Assembly (NCBI RefSeq): GCF_900156315.1
Contig: NZ_FTNI01000026.1
Span: forward strand, 1 to 64,000
DNA from: Microbispora rosea
GTDB lineage: Bacteria > Actinomycetota > Actinomycetes > Streptosporangiales > Streptosporangiaceae
DNA length: 64,000 bases
Direction: 5' to 3'
Position numbers and translations under genes: made by a program. The notes beneath the pieces were generated by a model. It searched no databases. It had not been told where the DNA came from and saw only the letters and a list, made by a program, of their open reading frames with translations. Positions 17,341 to 26,275 of this stretch are shown one piece after another; the first letter of the stretch is position 1, and each line of letters starts with the position of its first letter.

Positions 17341-19733
17341 GAGACGCTCCCGATCGTTACGACGTCTCCGGCGACCGCGCGCAGGTCGCGCGTGACCGAC
17401 AGGCCGGCGGAGTTGGACGGCACCCACACGACACGGTCGGGCAGGTCCGCGACGCGCACCGGGACGACCACGTCGTCACCGATGGTGATCTTGCCGCCGT
17501 CGACCGCGCCGATCTCGGCGGCCGTCGCCTCGGACAGCAGCGCCGCGACCGAGCGGGCGGTCCCCGCGAGGTAGGGCTCGCCGTCCTGCATCCGGCCGTC
17601 GTCGAGCAGCAGGTGCCAGGTCGCCAGCACGGCCTCGCCCGCCTGCGGCTCCCTGACCGGGCGGCCGGTGACCGCCGGCGCGACCGGGCGGGTGCCCTTC
17701 CAGGCGCCGAGCGCGGCCATCTCGCGCCGGGCGGCGGCGGGGTCGGGCAGGCCCAGGTGGACGTCCATCTGGTCGGCGATCGAGGCGATGGCGCGCAGGT
17801 CGCTCATCAGCCCCGGGACGGCCGTGGCCACCCCGAACGAGCGGCCCCTGCCCTCCCAGTCGACGAATGTCCCGGACTTCTCGGCCACCGCGGCGACCGG
17901 CAGGACCACGTCGGCCCGGTCGGTGACCGCGCTGGCGCGGATCTCCAGGCTGACGATGAACGGCGTGTTCTCCAGCGCCGCGAGCGCCCTGGCCGGGTCG
18001 GGCAGGTCGTAGGGGTCCACGCCCGCCACGACCAGCGCGTCGACCTCGTCGTTCAGCGCGGCCTCGATGATGCCGGCGGTGTCGCGGCCGGGCGTCCCGG
18101 GCAGCGAGGCGACGCCCCAGACCCTGGCGACCTCCGCGCGGGCGCTCTCGTCGCCGGCCGGGCGGCCGATCGGCAGCAGCCCCGGCAGGGCGCCCGCCTC
18201 CAGCGCGCCGCGCTCACCGGCCCGGCGCGGCACCCAGGCGAGCCTGGCGCCGGTGGCCTGCGTGAGCCGTACGAGCGCGGACAGGGCGCCGGGGGCGGTG
18301 GCGAGCCGCTCGCCGGCGAGGACGATCGTGCCCGCGGGCAGCAGGTCGCCGCCGATGAGGTCGCCGAGCGCCTCGGCCTCGGCGCCGGGCGCGGTGCGGA
18401 TCAGCGTGCCCTTCATCTTGGCCAGGCCCGGCGTGGCGAACGGCGCGAGCGAGTAGACCTTCAGGCCCCGCTTGCGCGCCGCCTTGCGCAGGCGCAGGAA
18501 GACGATGGGCGACTCCTCCTCGGGCTCGAACCCGGCCAGGAGCACGGCCGGGGCCGTCTCCAGGTCGGCGTAGGAGACCTCGATGCCCTTGCCGGCCACG
18601 GCGTGGGCGAGGAACCGCGTCTCCTCCTCGGAGTGCGGGCGGGCCCGGAAGTCGATGTCGTTGGTGCCGAGGGCGATCCTGGCGAACTTGCTGTACGCGT
18701 AGGCGTCCTCGACGGTGAGCCGCCCGCCGACCAGCACACCGGCCTTGCCCCGGGCCCGCAGCAGACCCTCGGCGGCGACGGCCAGGGCGTCCGGCCAGGA
18801 GGTCGGGACGAGCTTGCCGCTCTCGTCACGGACCAGCGGCGACCGCAGGCGGTCGGGCGCGGTGGCGTAGGTGAAGGCCCAGCGGCCCTTGTCGCAGTTC
18901 CACTCCTCGTTGACCTGCGGGTCGTCGCCGGCCAGGCGGCGGGTGACCTTGCCGCGGCGGTGGTCGGTGCGCAGCGAGCAGCCCGACGCGCAGTGCTCGC
19001 ACGCGCTCGGCGTGGAGACCAGGTCGAACGGGCGGGAGCGGAACCGGTAGGCCGCGCCGGTCAGCGCGCCCACCGGGCAGATCTGGATGGTGTTGCCCGA
19101 GAAGTAGGACTGGAACGGCTCGCCGTCGGCGACGCCCACCTGCTCCTTGGCCCCGCGCTCGAAGAAGTCGATGAGCGGGTCACCGGCGATCTGCTCGGAG
19201 AAGCGGATGCAGCGCGCGCACTGGATGCAGCGCTCGCGGTCGAGCAGCACCTCGCTCGACAGCGGGATCGGCTTCTCGAACGTGCGCTTCTGCTCGACGA
19301 ACCGGCTCTCGCCCTGGCCGTTCGACATGGCCTGGTTCTGCAGGGGGCACTCGCCGCCCTTGTCGCAGACCGGGCAGTCGAGCGGGTGGTTCAGCAGCAG
19401 CATCTCCATCACGCCGCGCTGGGCCTTCTCGGCCACCGGCGAGGTGAGCTGCGTCTTGACCACCATGCCCTCGGCGACCTCGATCGCGCAGGACGGCTGC
19501 GGCTTGGGGAAGCCGCGGCCGTTGCCCGCGTCGGGGATGTCGACCAGGCACTGGCGGCAGTTGGCCGCCGGCGAGAGCAGCGGGTGGTCGCAGAACCGGG
19601 GGATCTGGATCCCCAGCAGCTCCGCGGCCCGGATGATCAGCGTGCCCTTGGGGACGCTGATCTGGAAGCCGTCGATGGTCAGGGTGACCATGTCCACGAC
19701 CGGCTGCTCCGGCTGCGTCGTCTGAACTGTCAC
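17337..19733 (-). CDS. nuoG: NADH-quinone oxidoreductase subunit G
   Basis: The large 798-residue peripheral-arm subunit. The N-terminus is a 2Fe-2S ferredoxin domain (FCDHPLLSPAANCRQCLVD). The His-ligated and cubane clusters follow (HPLDCPVCDKGGECPLQ and RCIQCARCIRF), then a C-terminal molybdopterin-oxidoreductase-like domain with CEHCASGCSLR. GTG 19733 overlaps the nuoF stop (GTGA) and follows GGGGG at five bases; an in-frame GTG at 19745 is less likely. The C-terminal domain is presumed structural, as in other NuoG. Confidence 0.94.
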   Translation of the reverse strand: MTVQTTQPEQPVVDMVTLTIDGFQISVPKGTLIIRAAELLGIQIPRFCDHPLLSPAANCRQCLVDIPDAGNGRGFPKPQPSCAIEVAEGMVVKTQLTSPVAEKAQRGVMEMLLLNHPLDCPVCDKGGECPLQNQAMSNGQGESRFVEQKRTFEKPIPLSSEVLLDRERCIQCARCIRFSEQIAGDPLIDFFERGAKEQVGVADGEPFQSYFSGNTIQICPVGALTGAAYRFRSRPFDLVSTPSACEHCASGCSLRTDHRRGKVTRRLAGDDPQVNEEWNCDKGRWAFTYATAPDRLRSPLVRDESGKLVPTSWPDALAVAAEGLLRARGKAGVLVGGRLTVEDAYAYSKFARIALGTNDIDFRARPHSEEETRFLAHAVAGKGIEVSYADLETAPAVLLAGFEPEEESPIVFLRLRKAARKRGLKVYSLAPFATPGLAKMKGTLIRTAPGAEAEALGDLIGGDLLPAGTIVLAGERLATAPGALSALVRLTQATGARLAWVPRRAGERGALEAGALPGLLPIGRPAGDESARAEVARVWGVASLPGTPGRDTAGIIEAALNDEVDALVVAGVDPYDLPDPARALAALENTPFIVSLEIRASAVTDRADVVLPVAAVAEKSGTFVDWEGRGRSFGVATAVPGLMSDLRAIASIADQMDVHLGLPDPAAARREMAALGAWKGTRPVAPAVTGRPVREPQAGEAVLATWHLLLDDGRMQDGEPYLAGTARSVAALLSEATAAEIGAVDGGKITIGDDVVVPVRVADLPDRVVWVPSNSAGLSVTRDLRAVAGDVVTIGSVS

Positions 19734-21016
19734 TTGGACCCCCACACCGTGGAAGCGGCGGGATCGAACGGGCAGCCGCCGATCTCGAAGTGCTTGAGGT
19801 ATTCGTCGCGGAACTGCTTCACCGACGAGTGGATCGGGCTCGTCGCGCCGTCGCCGAGGGCGCAGAACGAACGGCCCAGGATGTTGTCGGCGATGTCGGT
19901 GATCGTGGCCAGGTCCTCCTCGGATCCCTGGCCCTTCTCCAGCCGCTTGAGCACCTGCTTGAGCCAGTAGGTGCCCTCACGGCACGGGGTGCACTTGCCG
20001 CAGGACTCGTGCGCGTAGAACTCGGTCCAGCGCAGGACGGCCCGCACCACGCAGGTCGTCTCGTCGAAGATCTGCAGGGCGCGGGTGCCCAGCATCGAGC
20101 CCTTGGCCCCGACCGACTCGAAGTCGAGCGGCACGTCGAGGTGCTCGGCCGTGAAGATCGGCGTCGAGGAGCCTCCCGGCGTCCAGAACTTCAGCTCGTG
20201 GCCCTCGCGGATGCCGCCCGCCATGTCGAGCAGCTCGCGCAGCGTGATGCCCAGCGGGGCCTCGTACTGGCCCGGCCGGGTCACGTGGCCCGACAGCGAG
20301 AAGATGCCGAAGCCCTTGGACTTCTCGGTGCCCATCCCGGCGAACCAGTCGGCGCCGTTGGCGATGATGCTCGGCACGCTCGCGATCGACTCGACGTTGT
20401 TGACCACCGTCGGGGAGGCGTACAGGCCGGCGACCGCCGGGAACGGCGGCTTGAGCCGGGGCTGGCCGCGGTAGCCCTCCAGCGAGTCGAGCAGCGCGGT
20501 CTCCTCGCCGCAGATGTAGGCCCCCGCGCCGCTGTGCACGACGAGTTCGAGGTCGTAGCCCGAGCCGAGGATGTCGGTCCCGAGGTAGCCCTTCTCGTAC
20601 GCCTCCCGGACCGCGGCCTGCACCCGGCGGATGACGTGGAGCACCTCGCCGCGGACGTAGATGAACGCGTAGTTGGCCCGGATGGCGTAGGACGCGATGA
20701 TCACGCCCTCGACCAGCGCGTGCGGGTTGGCCATCATGAGCGGGATGTCCTTGCAGGTCCCCGGCTCCGACTCGTCGGCGTTGACCACGAGGTAGTGGGC
20801 CTTGCCGTCGCCCTGCGGGATGAAGCCCCACTTCATGCCCGTGGGGAAGCCCGCGCCGCCGCGGCCGCGCAGGCCGGAGTCCTTCACCGCCTGGATGACG
20901 GCGTCCGGGTCCATGCCCAGGGCCTTCTTGGCTGCCGCGTACTCGCCGTACCCGTCGAGGGTGAACGAGTCCGCCTGGTCCCAGTTCCTGGTGAGGACTG
21001 GAGTCAGCGTTGTCAT
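19730..21016 (-). CDS. nuoF: NADH-quinone oxidoreductase subunit F
   Basis: The NADH- and FMN-binding subunit, 428 residues, where electrons enter complex I. Visible are the Gly-rich NADH loop GLRGRGGAGFPTGMKWGF, the FMN region YLVVNADESEPGTCKD, and the N3 cluster SCGKCTPCREGT with a distant cysteine in GRSFCALGDGA. ATG 21016. A 49-base gap separates it from nuoE, one of only two real gaps inside the operon. Confidence 0.96.
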   Translation of the reverse strand: MTTLTPVLTRNWDQADSFTLDGYGEYAAAKKALGMDPDAVIQAVKDSGLRGRGGAGFPTGMKWGFIPQGDGKAHYLVVNADESEPGTCKDIPLMMANPHALVEGVIIASYAIRANYAFIYVRGEVLHVIRRVQAAVREAYEKGYLGTDILGSGYDLELVVHSGAGAYICGEETALLDSLEGYRGQPRLKPPFPAVAGLYASPTVVNNVESIASVPSIIANGADWFAGMGTEKSKGFGIFSLSGHVTRPGQYEAPLGITLRELLDMAGGIREGHELKFWTPGGSSTPIFTAEHLDVPLDFESVGAKGSMLGTRALQIFDETTCVVRAVLRWTEFYAHESCGKCTPCREGTYWLKQVLKRLEKGQGSEEDLATITDIADNILGRSFCALGDGATSPIHSSVKQFRDEYLKHFEIGGCPFDPAASTVWGSK

Positions 21017-21065
21017 CGGTCGCTCACCGCTCCTCGTTCGCTGCGCGGGCCGCTCGTCCGCGTCG
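21017..21065. repeat. GC-rich spacer repeat between nuoE and nuoF
   Basis: On the minus strand this spacer contains GACGAGCG, GCGCAGCGAACGAGGAGCG and so supplies a GAGGAG-like ribosome site for nuoF. The same GACGAGCGCAGCGAGGAG core occurs in the nuoC-nuoD gap (23063-23111), and a relative occurs at 63270-63300. Confidence 0.5.
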
Positions 21066-21737
21066 TCACTTCTCGCTCCCCTCGGCCTTGGGGGCCTCCC
21101 AGCCGTTGGCCTTGGCGATCTTCAGGCCCTCCAGCGACGGGCCGGCGGCCGACGGGCCGTCACCGGCCAGGCCGTCGGGCAGCCCGGCGAGGACCCGGGA
21201 CGCCTCCTTGAACGTGCACAGCCGGCCCGGGCCGCGGGTGGGCGCGACCTCCTTGCCCGCGCGCAGGTCGTCGACGAGCTGCTTGGCCGACTCCGGGGTC
21301 TGGTTGTCGAAGAACTCCCAGTTGACCATCATGACCGGCGCGAAGTCGCAGGCGGCGTTGCACTCCAGCCGCTCCAGCGTGATCTTGCCGTCCCCGGTGG
21401 TCTCGTCGTGGCCGACGCCCACGTGCTCGCTGAGCTCTTCCCAGATCCGGTCGCCGCCCATGACCGCGCACAGCGTGTTGATGCAGACGCCGACGTTGTA
21501 CTCGCCGGCCGGCTTGCGCTTGTACATGGTGTAGAAGGTCGCCACGCCGACGACCTCGGCCTTGGACAGGCCCAGCATCTCGGCGCAGAACTCCTGGCCG
21601 TCGTCGGAGACGTAGCCGTCCTCCGACTGAACCAGGTGCAGCAGCGGCAGCAGCGCCGAACGCGGCCGGGGGTAGCGGCCGATGATCTCCTTGGCGTCCG
21701 TCTCCAGACGCTCGCGGACCTCGGGCGAGTACGTCAT
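21066..21737 (-). CDS. nuoE: NADH-quinone oxidoreductase subunit E
   Basis: A thioredoxin-fold subunit holding 2Fe-2S cluster N1a, 223 residues. The four ligands lie in CINTLCAVMGG and LECNAACDFAPVMMVN. A Gly/Pro/Ala-rich C-terminal tail of about 45 residues is a common actinobacterial extension. ATG 21737 overlaps the nuoD stop as ATGA; the long upstream frame is a shadow of nuoD. Confidence 0.95.
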   Translation of the reverse strand: MTYSPEVRERLETDAKEIIGRYPRPRSALLPLLHLVQSEDGYVSDDGQEFCAEMLGLSKAEVVGVATFYTMYKRKPAGEYNVGVCINTLCAVMGGDRIWEELSEHVGVGHDETTGDGKITLERLECNAACDFAPVMMVNWEFFDNQTPESAKQLVDDLRAGKEVAPTRGPGRLCTFKEASRVLAGLPDGLAGDGPSAAGPSLEGLKIAKANGWEAPKAEGSEK

Positions 21738-23062
21738 CGGTCCACACCTCCCATGACCGGGTCGATCGAGGCGACCGCTGAGATGACGTCGGCGACCATG
21801 CCGCCCTCGCACGTCGCGGGCACCGCCTGCAGGTTCGTGAACGACGGGTCGCGGAAGTGGACCCGGTAGGGCCGGGTGCCGCCGTCGCTGACCACGTGCG
21901 CGCCGAGCTCGCCGCGCGGCGACTCGACCGAGGCGTACGCCTGCCCCGCCGGCACCCGGAAGCCCTCGGTCACCAGCTTGAAGTGGTGGATCAGGGCCTC
22001 CATGGAGCTGCCCATGATGTGGGCGATGTGGTCGGGCGAGTTGCCGAGGCCGTCGGGGCCGAGCGCGAGCTGCGACGGCCAGCCGATCTTCTTGTCCTCG
22101 ATCATCACCGGGCCGCCCTTGAGCGGGCCGGACAGGCGGTCGAGCGCCTGCTCGATGATCTTGAGGGACTCCTCCATCTCGGCCATTCGGACGAGGTAGC
22201 GGCCGTACACGTCGCAGGTGTTCTGCGTCGGCACGTCGAAATCGTACGTCTCGTAGCCGCAGTAGGGCTGCGACTTGCGCAGGTCCCACGGCAGGCCGGC
22301 GGCGCGCAGCATCGGCCCGGTGACGCCCAGCGCCATGCAGCCGGTGAGGTCGAGGTAGGCCACGTCCTTGGTGCGCCGGGTGTAGACCGGGTTCGCGTCG
22401 AGGAGCTTGCGCATCTCCTTGATCCGCCCCGGCATGATCTTGAGGAACTCACCGATCTTGTCGACCGCGCCGGCCGGCAGGTCGACGCTGACGCCGCCCG
22501 GCCGGACGTACGCCATGTTCATCCGCAGGCCGGTGATGTACTCCATCAGGTCGAGCACCATCTCGCGCTCGCGGAAGCCGAACAGCATCGGCGTGGTCGC
22601 GCCCAGCTCCAGGCCGTACGTCGCGATCGCGACCAGGTGCGAGGAGATCCGGGTGAGCTCCATCGTCAGGACCCGGATGGCCTGCGCCCGGTCCGGGATC
22701 CTGTCGGTGATCCCCAGAAGCTTCTCGACGCCCATGCAGTAGGCGGTCTCGTTGAAGATCGGCGCGAGGTAGTCCATGCGGGTGACGAACGTGACCCCCT
22801 GGGTCCACGTCCGATACTCCATGTTCTTCTCGATGCCGGTGTGCAGGTAGCCGATCACCGTGCGGGCCTCGGTCACGGTCTCGCCGTCGAGGGTCAGCAC
22901 GAGCCGGAGCACGCCGTGGGTCGACGGGTGCTGCGGGCCCATGTTGACGACCAGGCGCTCGTCGGCCGACTCGCTGACGGTCTTGACCAGCTCGTCCCAG
23001 TCCTGACCGGCGACGTCGTAGATCCGGCCCTGGGTCTCGGTGGCGGTCTCGGTGGTGCTCAC
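21734..23062 (-). CDS. nuoD: NADH-quinone oxidoreductase subunit D
   Basis: The 49-kDa-type subunit that forms the quinone site with NuoB, 442 residues. NMGPQHPSTHGVLRLVL gives the quinone-site histidine, and GYLHTGIEKNMEYRTW and ESPRGELGAHVVSDGG are conserved. GTG 23062 has GAGGAG seven bases upstream. The longer upstream frame runs through a GC-rich spacer and is not coding. It overlaps nuoE by four bases. Confidence 0.95.
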   Translation of the reverse strand: MSTTETATETQGRIYDVAGQDWDELVKTVSESADERLVVNMGPQHPSTHGVLRLVLTLDGETVTEARTVIGYLHTGIEKNMEYRTWTQGVTFVTRMDYLAPIFNETAYCMGVEKLLGITDRIPDRAQAIRVLTMELTRISSHLVAIATYGLELGATTPMLFGFREREMVLDLMEYITGLRMNMAYVRPGGVSVDLPAGAVDKIGEFLKIMPGRIKEMRKLLDANPVYTRRTKDVAYLDLTGCMALGVTGPMLRAAGLPWDLRKSQPYCGYETYDFDVPTQNTCDVYGRYLVRMAEMEESLKIIEQALDRLSGPLKGGPVMIEDKKIGWPSQLALGPDGLGNSPDHIAHIMGSSMEALIHHFKLVTEGFRVPAGQAYASVESPRGELGAHVVSDGGTRPYRVHFRDPSFTNLQAVPATCEGGMVADVISAVASIDPVMGGVDR

Positions 23063-23111
23063 GACGCTCTCCTCGCTGCGCTCGTCCACTCGTGCAGGTC
23101 GCCGCGGATGC
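23063..23111. repeat. GC-rich spacer repeat between nuoC and nuoD
   Basis: On the minus strand it reads GACGAGCGCAGCGAGGAG just before nuoD, matching the nuoE-nuoF spacer core and giving nuoD its ribosome site. It is one of the two gaps in an otherwise overlapping operon. Confidence 0.5.
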
Positions 23112-23777
23112 TCACGAGTACGACCTCCTCCGGTCCGGCGCGGGGACCTCGGCGCCGCGGTACTCGACCGGGATCCCGCCGAGCGGGTAGTCCTTGCGCT
23201 GCGGGTGCCCCTCCCAGTCATCCGGCATCTCGATCCGGGTCAGCGCCGGGTGGCCGTCGAAGACGATTCCGAAGAAGTCGTACGTCTCGCGCTCATGCCA
23301 GTCGTGCGTGGGGTAGACCTGAACCGTGGAGGGGATGTGCGGGTCGGCGTCGGGGCAGGAGACCTCCACCCGGACGCGCCGGTTGTGCGTGATGGAGCAC
23401 AGGTGGTAGACGGCGTGCAGCTCCGCGCCGGTCTCCTCGGGGTAGTGCACACCCGAGACGCCGAGCGACAGCTCGAACCGCAGCGCGGCGTCGTCGCGCA
23501 GGTGCTGCATCACCTCGGGCAGGCGCTCGCGCCGCACGTGGAAGGTGACCTCGCCGCGGTCGACGACCACGCGCTCGATGGCGTCGGCGAACGCCGGCTC
23601 CAGCGCGTCGGCCACCTCGTCGAAGTACGACCCGTACGGCCGGCTGCTGGACAGCTTCGGCGCGCGGCGGACGACCAGGCGGTTGTAGCCGGAGGTGTCG
23701 CCGCTGTCCTTGACGCCGAACATGCCCTTGCGGGCGACGGGCTCCTCGGGCAGCCCGGGCAGGTTCTCGGTGGTCAC
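23112..23777 (-). CDS. nuoC: NADH-quinone oxidoreductase subunit C
   Basis: The 30-kDa-type structural subunit, 221 residues. The signature HERETYDFFGIVFDGHP and RIEMPDDWEGHPQRKDYPLG are intact, with an N-terminal extension of about 55 residues. GTG 23777 overlaps the nuoB stop as GTGA. It is not fused to NuoD as it is in E. coli. Confidence 0.95.
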   Translation of the reverse strand: MTTENLPGLPEEPVARKGMFGVKDSGDTSGYNRLVVRRAPKLSSSRPYGSYFDEVADALEPAFADAIERVVVDRGEVTFHVRRERLPEVMQHLRDDAALRFELSLGVSGVHYPEETGAELHAVYHLCSITHNRRVRVEVSCPDADPHIPSTVQVYPTHDWHERETYDFFGIVFDGHPALTRIEMPDDWEGHPQRKDYPLGGIPVEYRGAEVPAPDRRRSYS

Positions 23778-24325
23778 TTCCCGGCCCCCTGGTCGATCAG
23801 CGGCAGCGTGCGCAGCGCCTGGAGCTCCAGCTCCTCGATCTGCTTCTCGCGGTGCGCGCCGAACTTCATGTTCTGAATCTTGTCGTGCAGCTTCACGATG
23901 GCGTCGATCAGCATCTCCGGGCGCGGCGGGCAGCCGGGCAGGTAGATGTCGACCGGCACCACGTGGTCCACGCCCTGCACGATGGCGTAGTTGTTGAACA
24001 TGCCGCCGCTGGACGCGCACACGCCCATCGCGATGACCCACTTGGGCTCGGCCATCTGGTCGTAGATCTGGCGGAGGACCGGCGCCATCTTCTGCGACAG
24101 CCGGCCGGCCACGATCATCAGGTCGGCCTGCCGCGGCGACGCGGACGCGCGCTCCATGCCGAAGCGGGCCAGGTCGTGGTTCGGGCCACCGGTGGCCATC
24201 AGCTCGATGGCGCAGCAGGCGAGACCGAAGGTCGCAGGCCAGACGGAGTTCTTCCGGGCCCATCCGGCCACCTGCTCGACGGTGGTGAGGACGAACCCGC
24301 TCGGGAGTTTCTCTTCAAGACCCAT
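23774..24325 (-). CDS. nuoB: NADH-quinone oxidoreductase subunit B
   Basis: Carries cluster N2, the last electron donor to quinone; 183 residues. Ligands are the tandem cysteines in GLACCAIELMATGG and the later GVCASSGGMF and LPGCPPRPE. ATG 24325 follows the nuoA stop by two bases. Confidence 0.97.
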   Translation of the reverse strand: MGLEEKLPSGFVLTTVEQVAGWARKNSVWPATFGLACCAIELMATGGPNHDLARFGMERASASPRQADLMIVAGRLSQKMAPVLRQIYDQMAEPKWVIAMGVCASSGGMFNNYAIVQGVDHVVPVDIYLPGCPPRPEMLIDAIVKLHDKIQNMKFGAHREKQIEELELQALRTLPLIDQGAGK

Positions 24326-24327
24326 GA

Positions 24328-24687
24328 CTAATCCCAATCGAGGCCGCGACGCCGCCACACATAGGCGTACGCCACGAGGACGGTGACGATGAACAGCACC
24401 ATCTCGACGAGCCCGAACACGCCGAGTTTGTCGAAGGCCACCGCCCACGGATAGAGGAAGATGATCTCGATGTCGAACACGATGAACAGCATCGCGGTGA
24501 TCATGTACTTCAGCGGGAAGCGGCCGCCGCCGACCGGCTGCGGAGTGGGCTCGATGCCGCACTCGTAGGCGTCCAGTTTCGCGCGGTTCCAGCGCTTCGG
24601 CCCGGTGAAGGGTGCAATGCCCACGGAGAACACGGCGAATCCCGCCGCGAGGACCGCGAGCACCACGATCGGCACATACAGCTCCAT
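24328..24687 (-). CDS. nuoA: NADH-quinone oxidoreductase subunit A
   Basis: A 119-residue three-helix membrane subunit and first gene of the complex I set. KLDAYECGIEP is the conserved quinone-side loop, followed by FLYPWAVAF. ATG 24687 lies two bases after the stop of a small upstream ORF; its GAGGA ribosome site lies within that ORF. Confidence 0.95.
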   Translation of the reverse strand: MELYVPIVVLAVLAAGFAVFSVGIAPFTGPKRWNRAKLDAYECGIEPTPQPVGGGRFPLKYMITAMLFIVFDIEIIFLYPWAVAFDKLGVFGLVEMVLFIVTVLVAYAYVWRRRGLDWD

Positions 24688-24689
24688 GG

Positions 24690-24863
24690 CTACATGTCCT
24701 CGCTAACTCGGTGAATTTGGGCGATCACGAGAATGCCGGAGAGCGCGGCCGGCCGCACGGCCGTCTTCGGGGCCGGCGGCGCTGTGCGCGTCGTCTCGGT
24801 CATGCGGGCTTCAGTCATGCGGGTTCGCATCGTGCGGGTTCGCGTCATGCTGGCTTCGGTCAT
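24690..24863 (-). CDS. Possible 57-residue small protein between menJ and nuoA
   Basis: This frame starts at ATG 24863, overlapping the menJ stop as ATGA, and ends two bases before nuoA ATG. Both ends therefore fit translational coupling. The first 25 residues are repetitive (MTEASMTRTRTMRTRMTEAR), followed by a Pro/Ala stretch and a short hydrophobic segment ALSGILVIAQI. No family is recognised. The DNA under the N-terminus is a degenerate 15-16-bp tandem repeat (about 24795-24863), so the frame could also be a by-product of that repeat. Confidence 0.4.
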   Translation of the reverse strand: MTEASMTRTRTMRTRMTEARMTETTRTAPPAPKTAVRPAALSGILVIAQIHRVSEDM

Positions 24864-24866
24864 GAT
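24795..24866. repeat. Degenerate short tandem repeats upstream of nuoA
   Basis: The plus strand repeats variants of GTCATGCGGGTTCG about five times at 15-16-base steps. They lie between menJ and nuoA and encode the start of the small ORF on the minus strand. Confidence 0.5.
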
Positions 24867-26131
24867 GGCGGAGCCACCTTCGACAGGGCGTTGATTATGC
24901 GGTCGGAGACGTCGCCCCGCCGGTCTGTGAGATTAGCGAGCAGCTTGAAGGCGAATCTCATCAGGGTGGGATGGGGCATCCCGTGCCGGGTGGCGAAGCT
25001 CATCACTCCCGGCCTCCCGATCGCCTCGACGAACAGGCGGCCGAGGGTGAAGTATCCCCCATGGGCGTCTTTGAGGATACGCGGGTAGGCGAGTAATACG
25101 CGCTCACGCTGGGCGGGCGTCGGCCGGGACAGCGCCTGGACGATCACCTCGGCCGCGGTCCTGCCGGTCTCCATGGCGTACGCGATGCCCTCGCCGTTGA
25201 ACGGGTTGATCGACCCGCCGGCGTCGCCCACCAGCACCAGCCCGCGGGTGTAGTGCGGCTGCCGGTTGAAGCCCATCGGCAGCGCGGCGCCCCTGATCGG
25301 GCCCGTCATGTTCTCTTCGGCGAAGCCCCACTCCGCCGGCGTGTTCTTCATCCAGCGCCGCAGCAGGTCGCGATAGTCGATGTTCTTGAACGCGTCGCTG
25401 GTGTTCAGCAGGCCGAGGCCGACGTTGGAGGTGCCGTCGCCGACGGGGAAGATCCAGCCGTAGCCGGGGAGCAGTCGCTCGCCGTCCCACAGTTCGAGCC
25501 ACGTCTCCAGGTAGTCGTCGTCGTGCCGGGGGCTCTTGTAGTAGGTGCGCACCGCCACACCCATCGGGCGGTCCTCGCGCTTGTGCAGGCCCATCGTGAG
25601 CGACAGCCGGGTCGAGTTGCCGTCGGCCGCCACCACGAGCCGCGAGCGATAGGACACCTCTTCGCCGTCCGTTTTGGCCGTCACGCCCACGATGTGGCCG
25701 CTGCGCTCGTCGAGCAGCGGGCCTGTAACGTTCACGCCCTCGCGCAGCCGGACCCCCGCGCGCTCGGCGTGCCTGGCGAGGATCTGGTCGAAGTCGGCGC
25801 GGGTGCGCACGAGGCCGAAGTCGGGGTAGCTCGACAGCTCGGGCCAGTCGAGTTCGAGGCGCACACCGCCGCCGTAGACGCGCAGCCCCTTGTTCCTGAC
25901 CCAGCCGGGCGCGTCGATGTCGACGCCCATGGCGACGAGTTCCTTGACCGCGCGCGGGGTCAGCCCGTCACCGCAGACCTTCTCGCGCGGGAAGCGCGTC
26001 TTCTCCAGAAGCAGCACGTCGAGACCGGCGCGGGCGAGGTGGAAAGCCGTCGTCGCACCCGCGGGACCCGCACCGACGACGATGACGTCGGCGTCGACAT
26101 CTCTCCGCGTCACGCGGGCTTGCTCGCTCAC
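24860..26131 (-). CDS. menJ: Geranylgeranyl reductase-family protein, menaquinone reductase MenJ-like
   Basis: A 423-residue FAD-dependent reductase. The N-terminal Rossmann motif is VIVVGAGPAGATTAFHLARAG, then KVCGDGLTPRAVKELVAMG and GLVLVGDAGGSINPFNGEGI for FAD binding. The mycobacterial relative MenJ saturates one double bond of the menaquinone side chain. Its place between menG and nuoA supports the same job here. GTG 26131 has an AGG ribosome site six bases upstream. A Rex operator lies 59 bases before the start. Other family members act on archaeal lipids or chlorophyll, so substrate is inferred. Confidence 0.85.
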   Translation of the reverse strand: MSEQARVTRRDVDADVIVVGAGPAGATTAFHLARAGLDVLLLEKTRFPREKVCGDGLTPRAVKELVAMGVDIDAPGWVRNKGLRVYGGGVRLELDWPELSSYPDFGLVRTRADFDQILARHAERAGVRLREGVNVTGPLLDERSGHIVGVTAKTDGEEVSYRSRLVVAADGNSTRLSLTMGLHKREDRPMGVAVRTYYKSPRHDDDYLETWLELWDGERLLPGYGWIFPVGDGTSNVGLGLLNTSDAFKNIDYRDLLRRWMKNTPAEWGFAEENMTGPIRGAALPMGFNRQPHYTRGLVLVGDAGGSINPFNGEGIAYAMETGRTAAEVIVQALSRPTPAQRERVLLAYPRILKDAHGGYFTLGRLFVEAIGRPGVMSFATRHGMPHPTLMRFAFKLLANLTDRRGDVSDRIINALSKVAPPS

Positions 26132-26189
26132 GGGGGACCTATCCGTTCCAGGGAAGGAAGGCCTCGAATTGGTTTAGACCTTCGTGCCT

Positions 26190-26207
26190 TTGTGAACAAC
26201 TTCACAA
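26190..26207. promoter_or_regulatory. Rex operator upstream of menJ-nuo
   Basis: TTGTGAACAACTTCACAA is a perfect 7-4-7 palindrome matching the known Rex operator (TTGTGAA-N4-TTCACAA). It lies in the menG-menJ gap in front of the menJ-nuoA-N unit. Rex, encoded at 45423-46121, represses at low NADH/NAD+ and releases when NADH rises, so complex I and MenJ would be induced by reductive stress or low oxygen. Confidence 0.92.
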
Positions 26208-26275
26208 ACTGTCGCGCCGCAGTCTAACCCCTTCCCGGCGCACAGTGTCAGAGGGGTATGGCCAAGCACGTCTCA

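Noticed and set aside
17295..19970. Long plus-strand frame opposite nuoG
   Set aside because: Same cause: an antisense shadow with no family motifs, opposite a clear NuoG.
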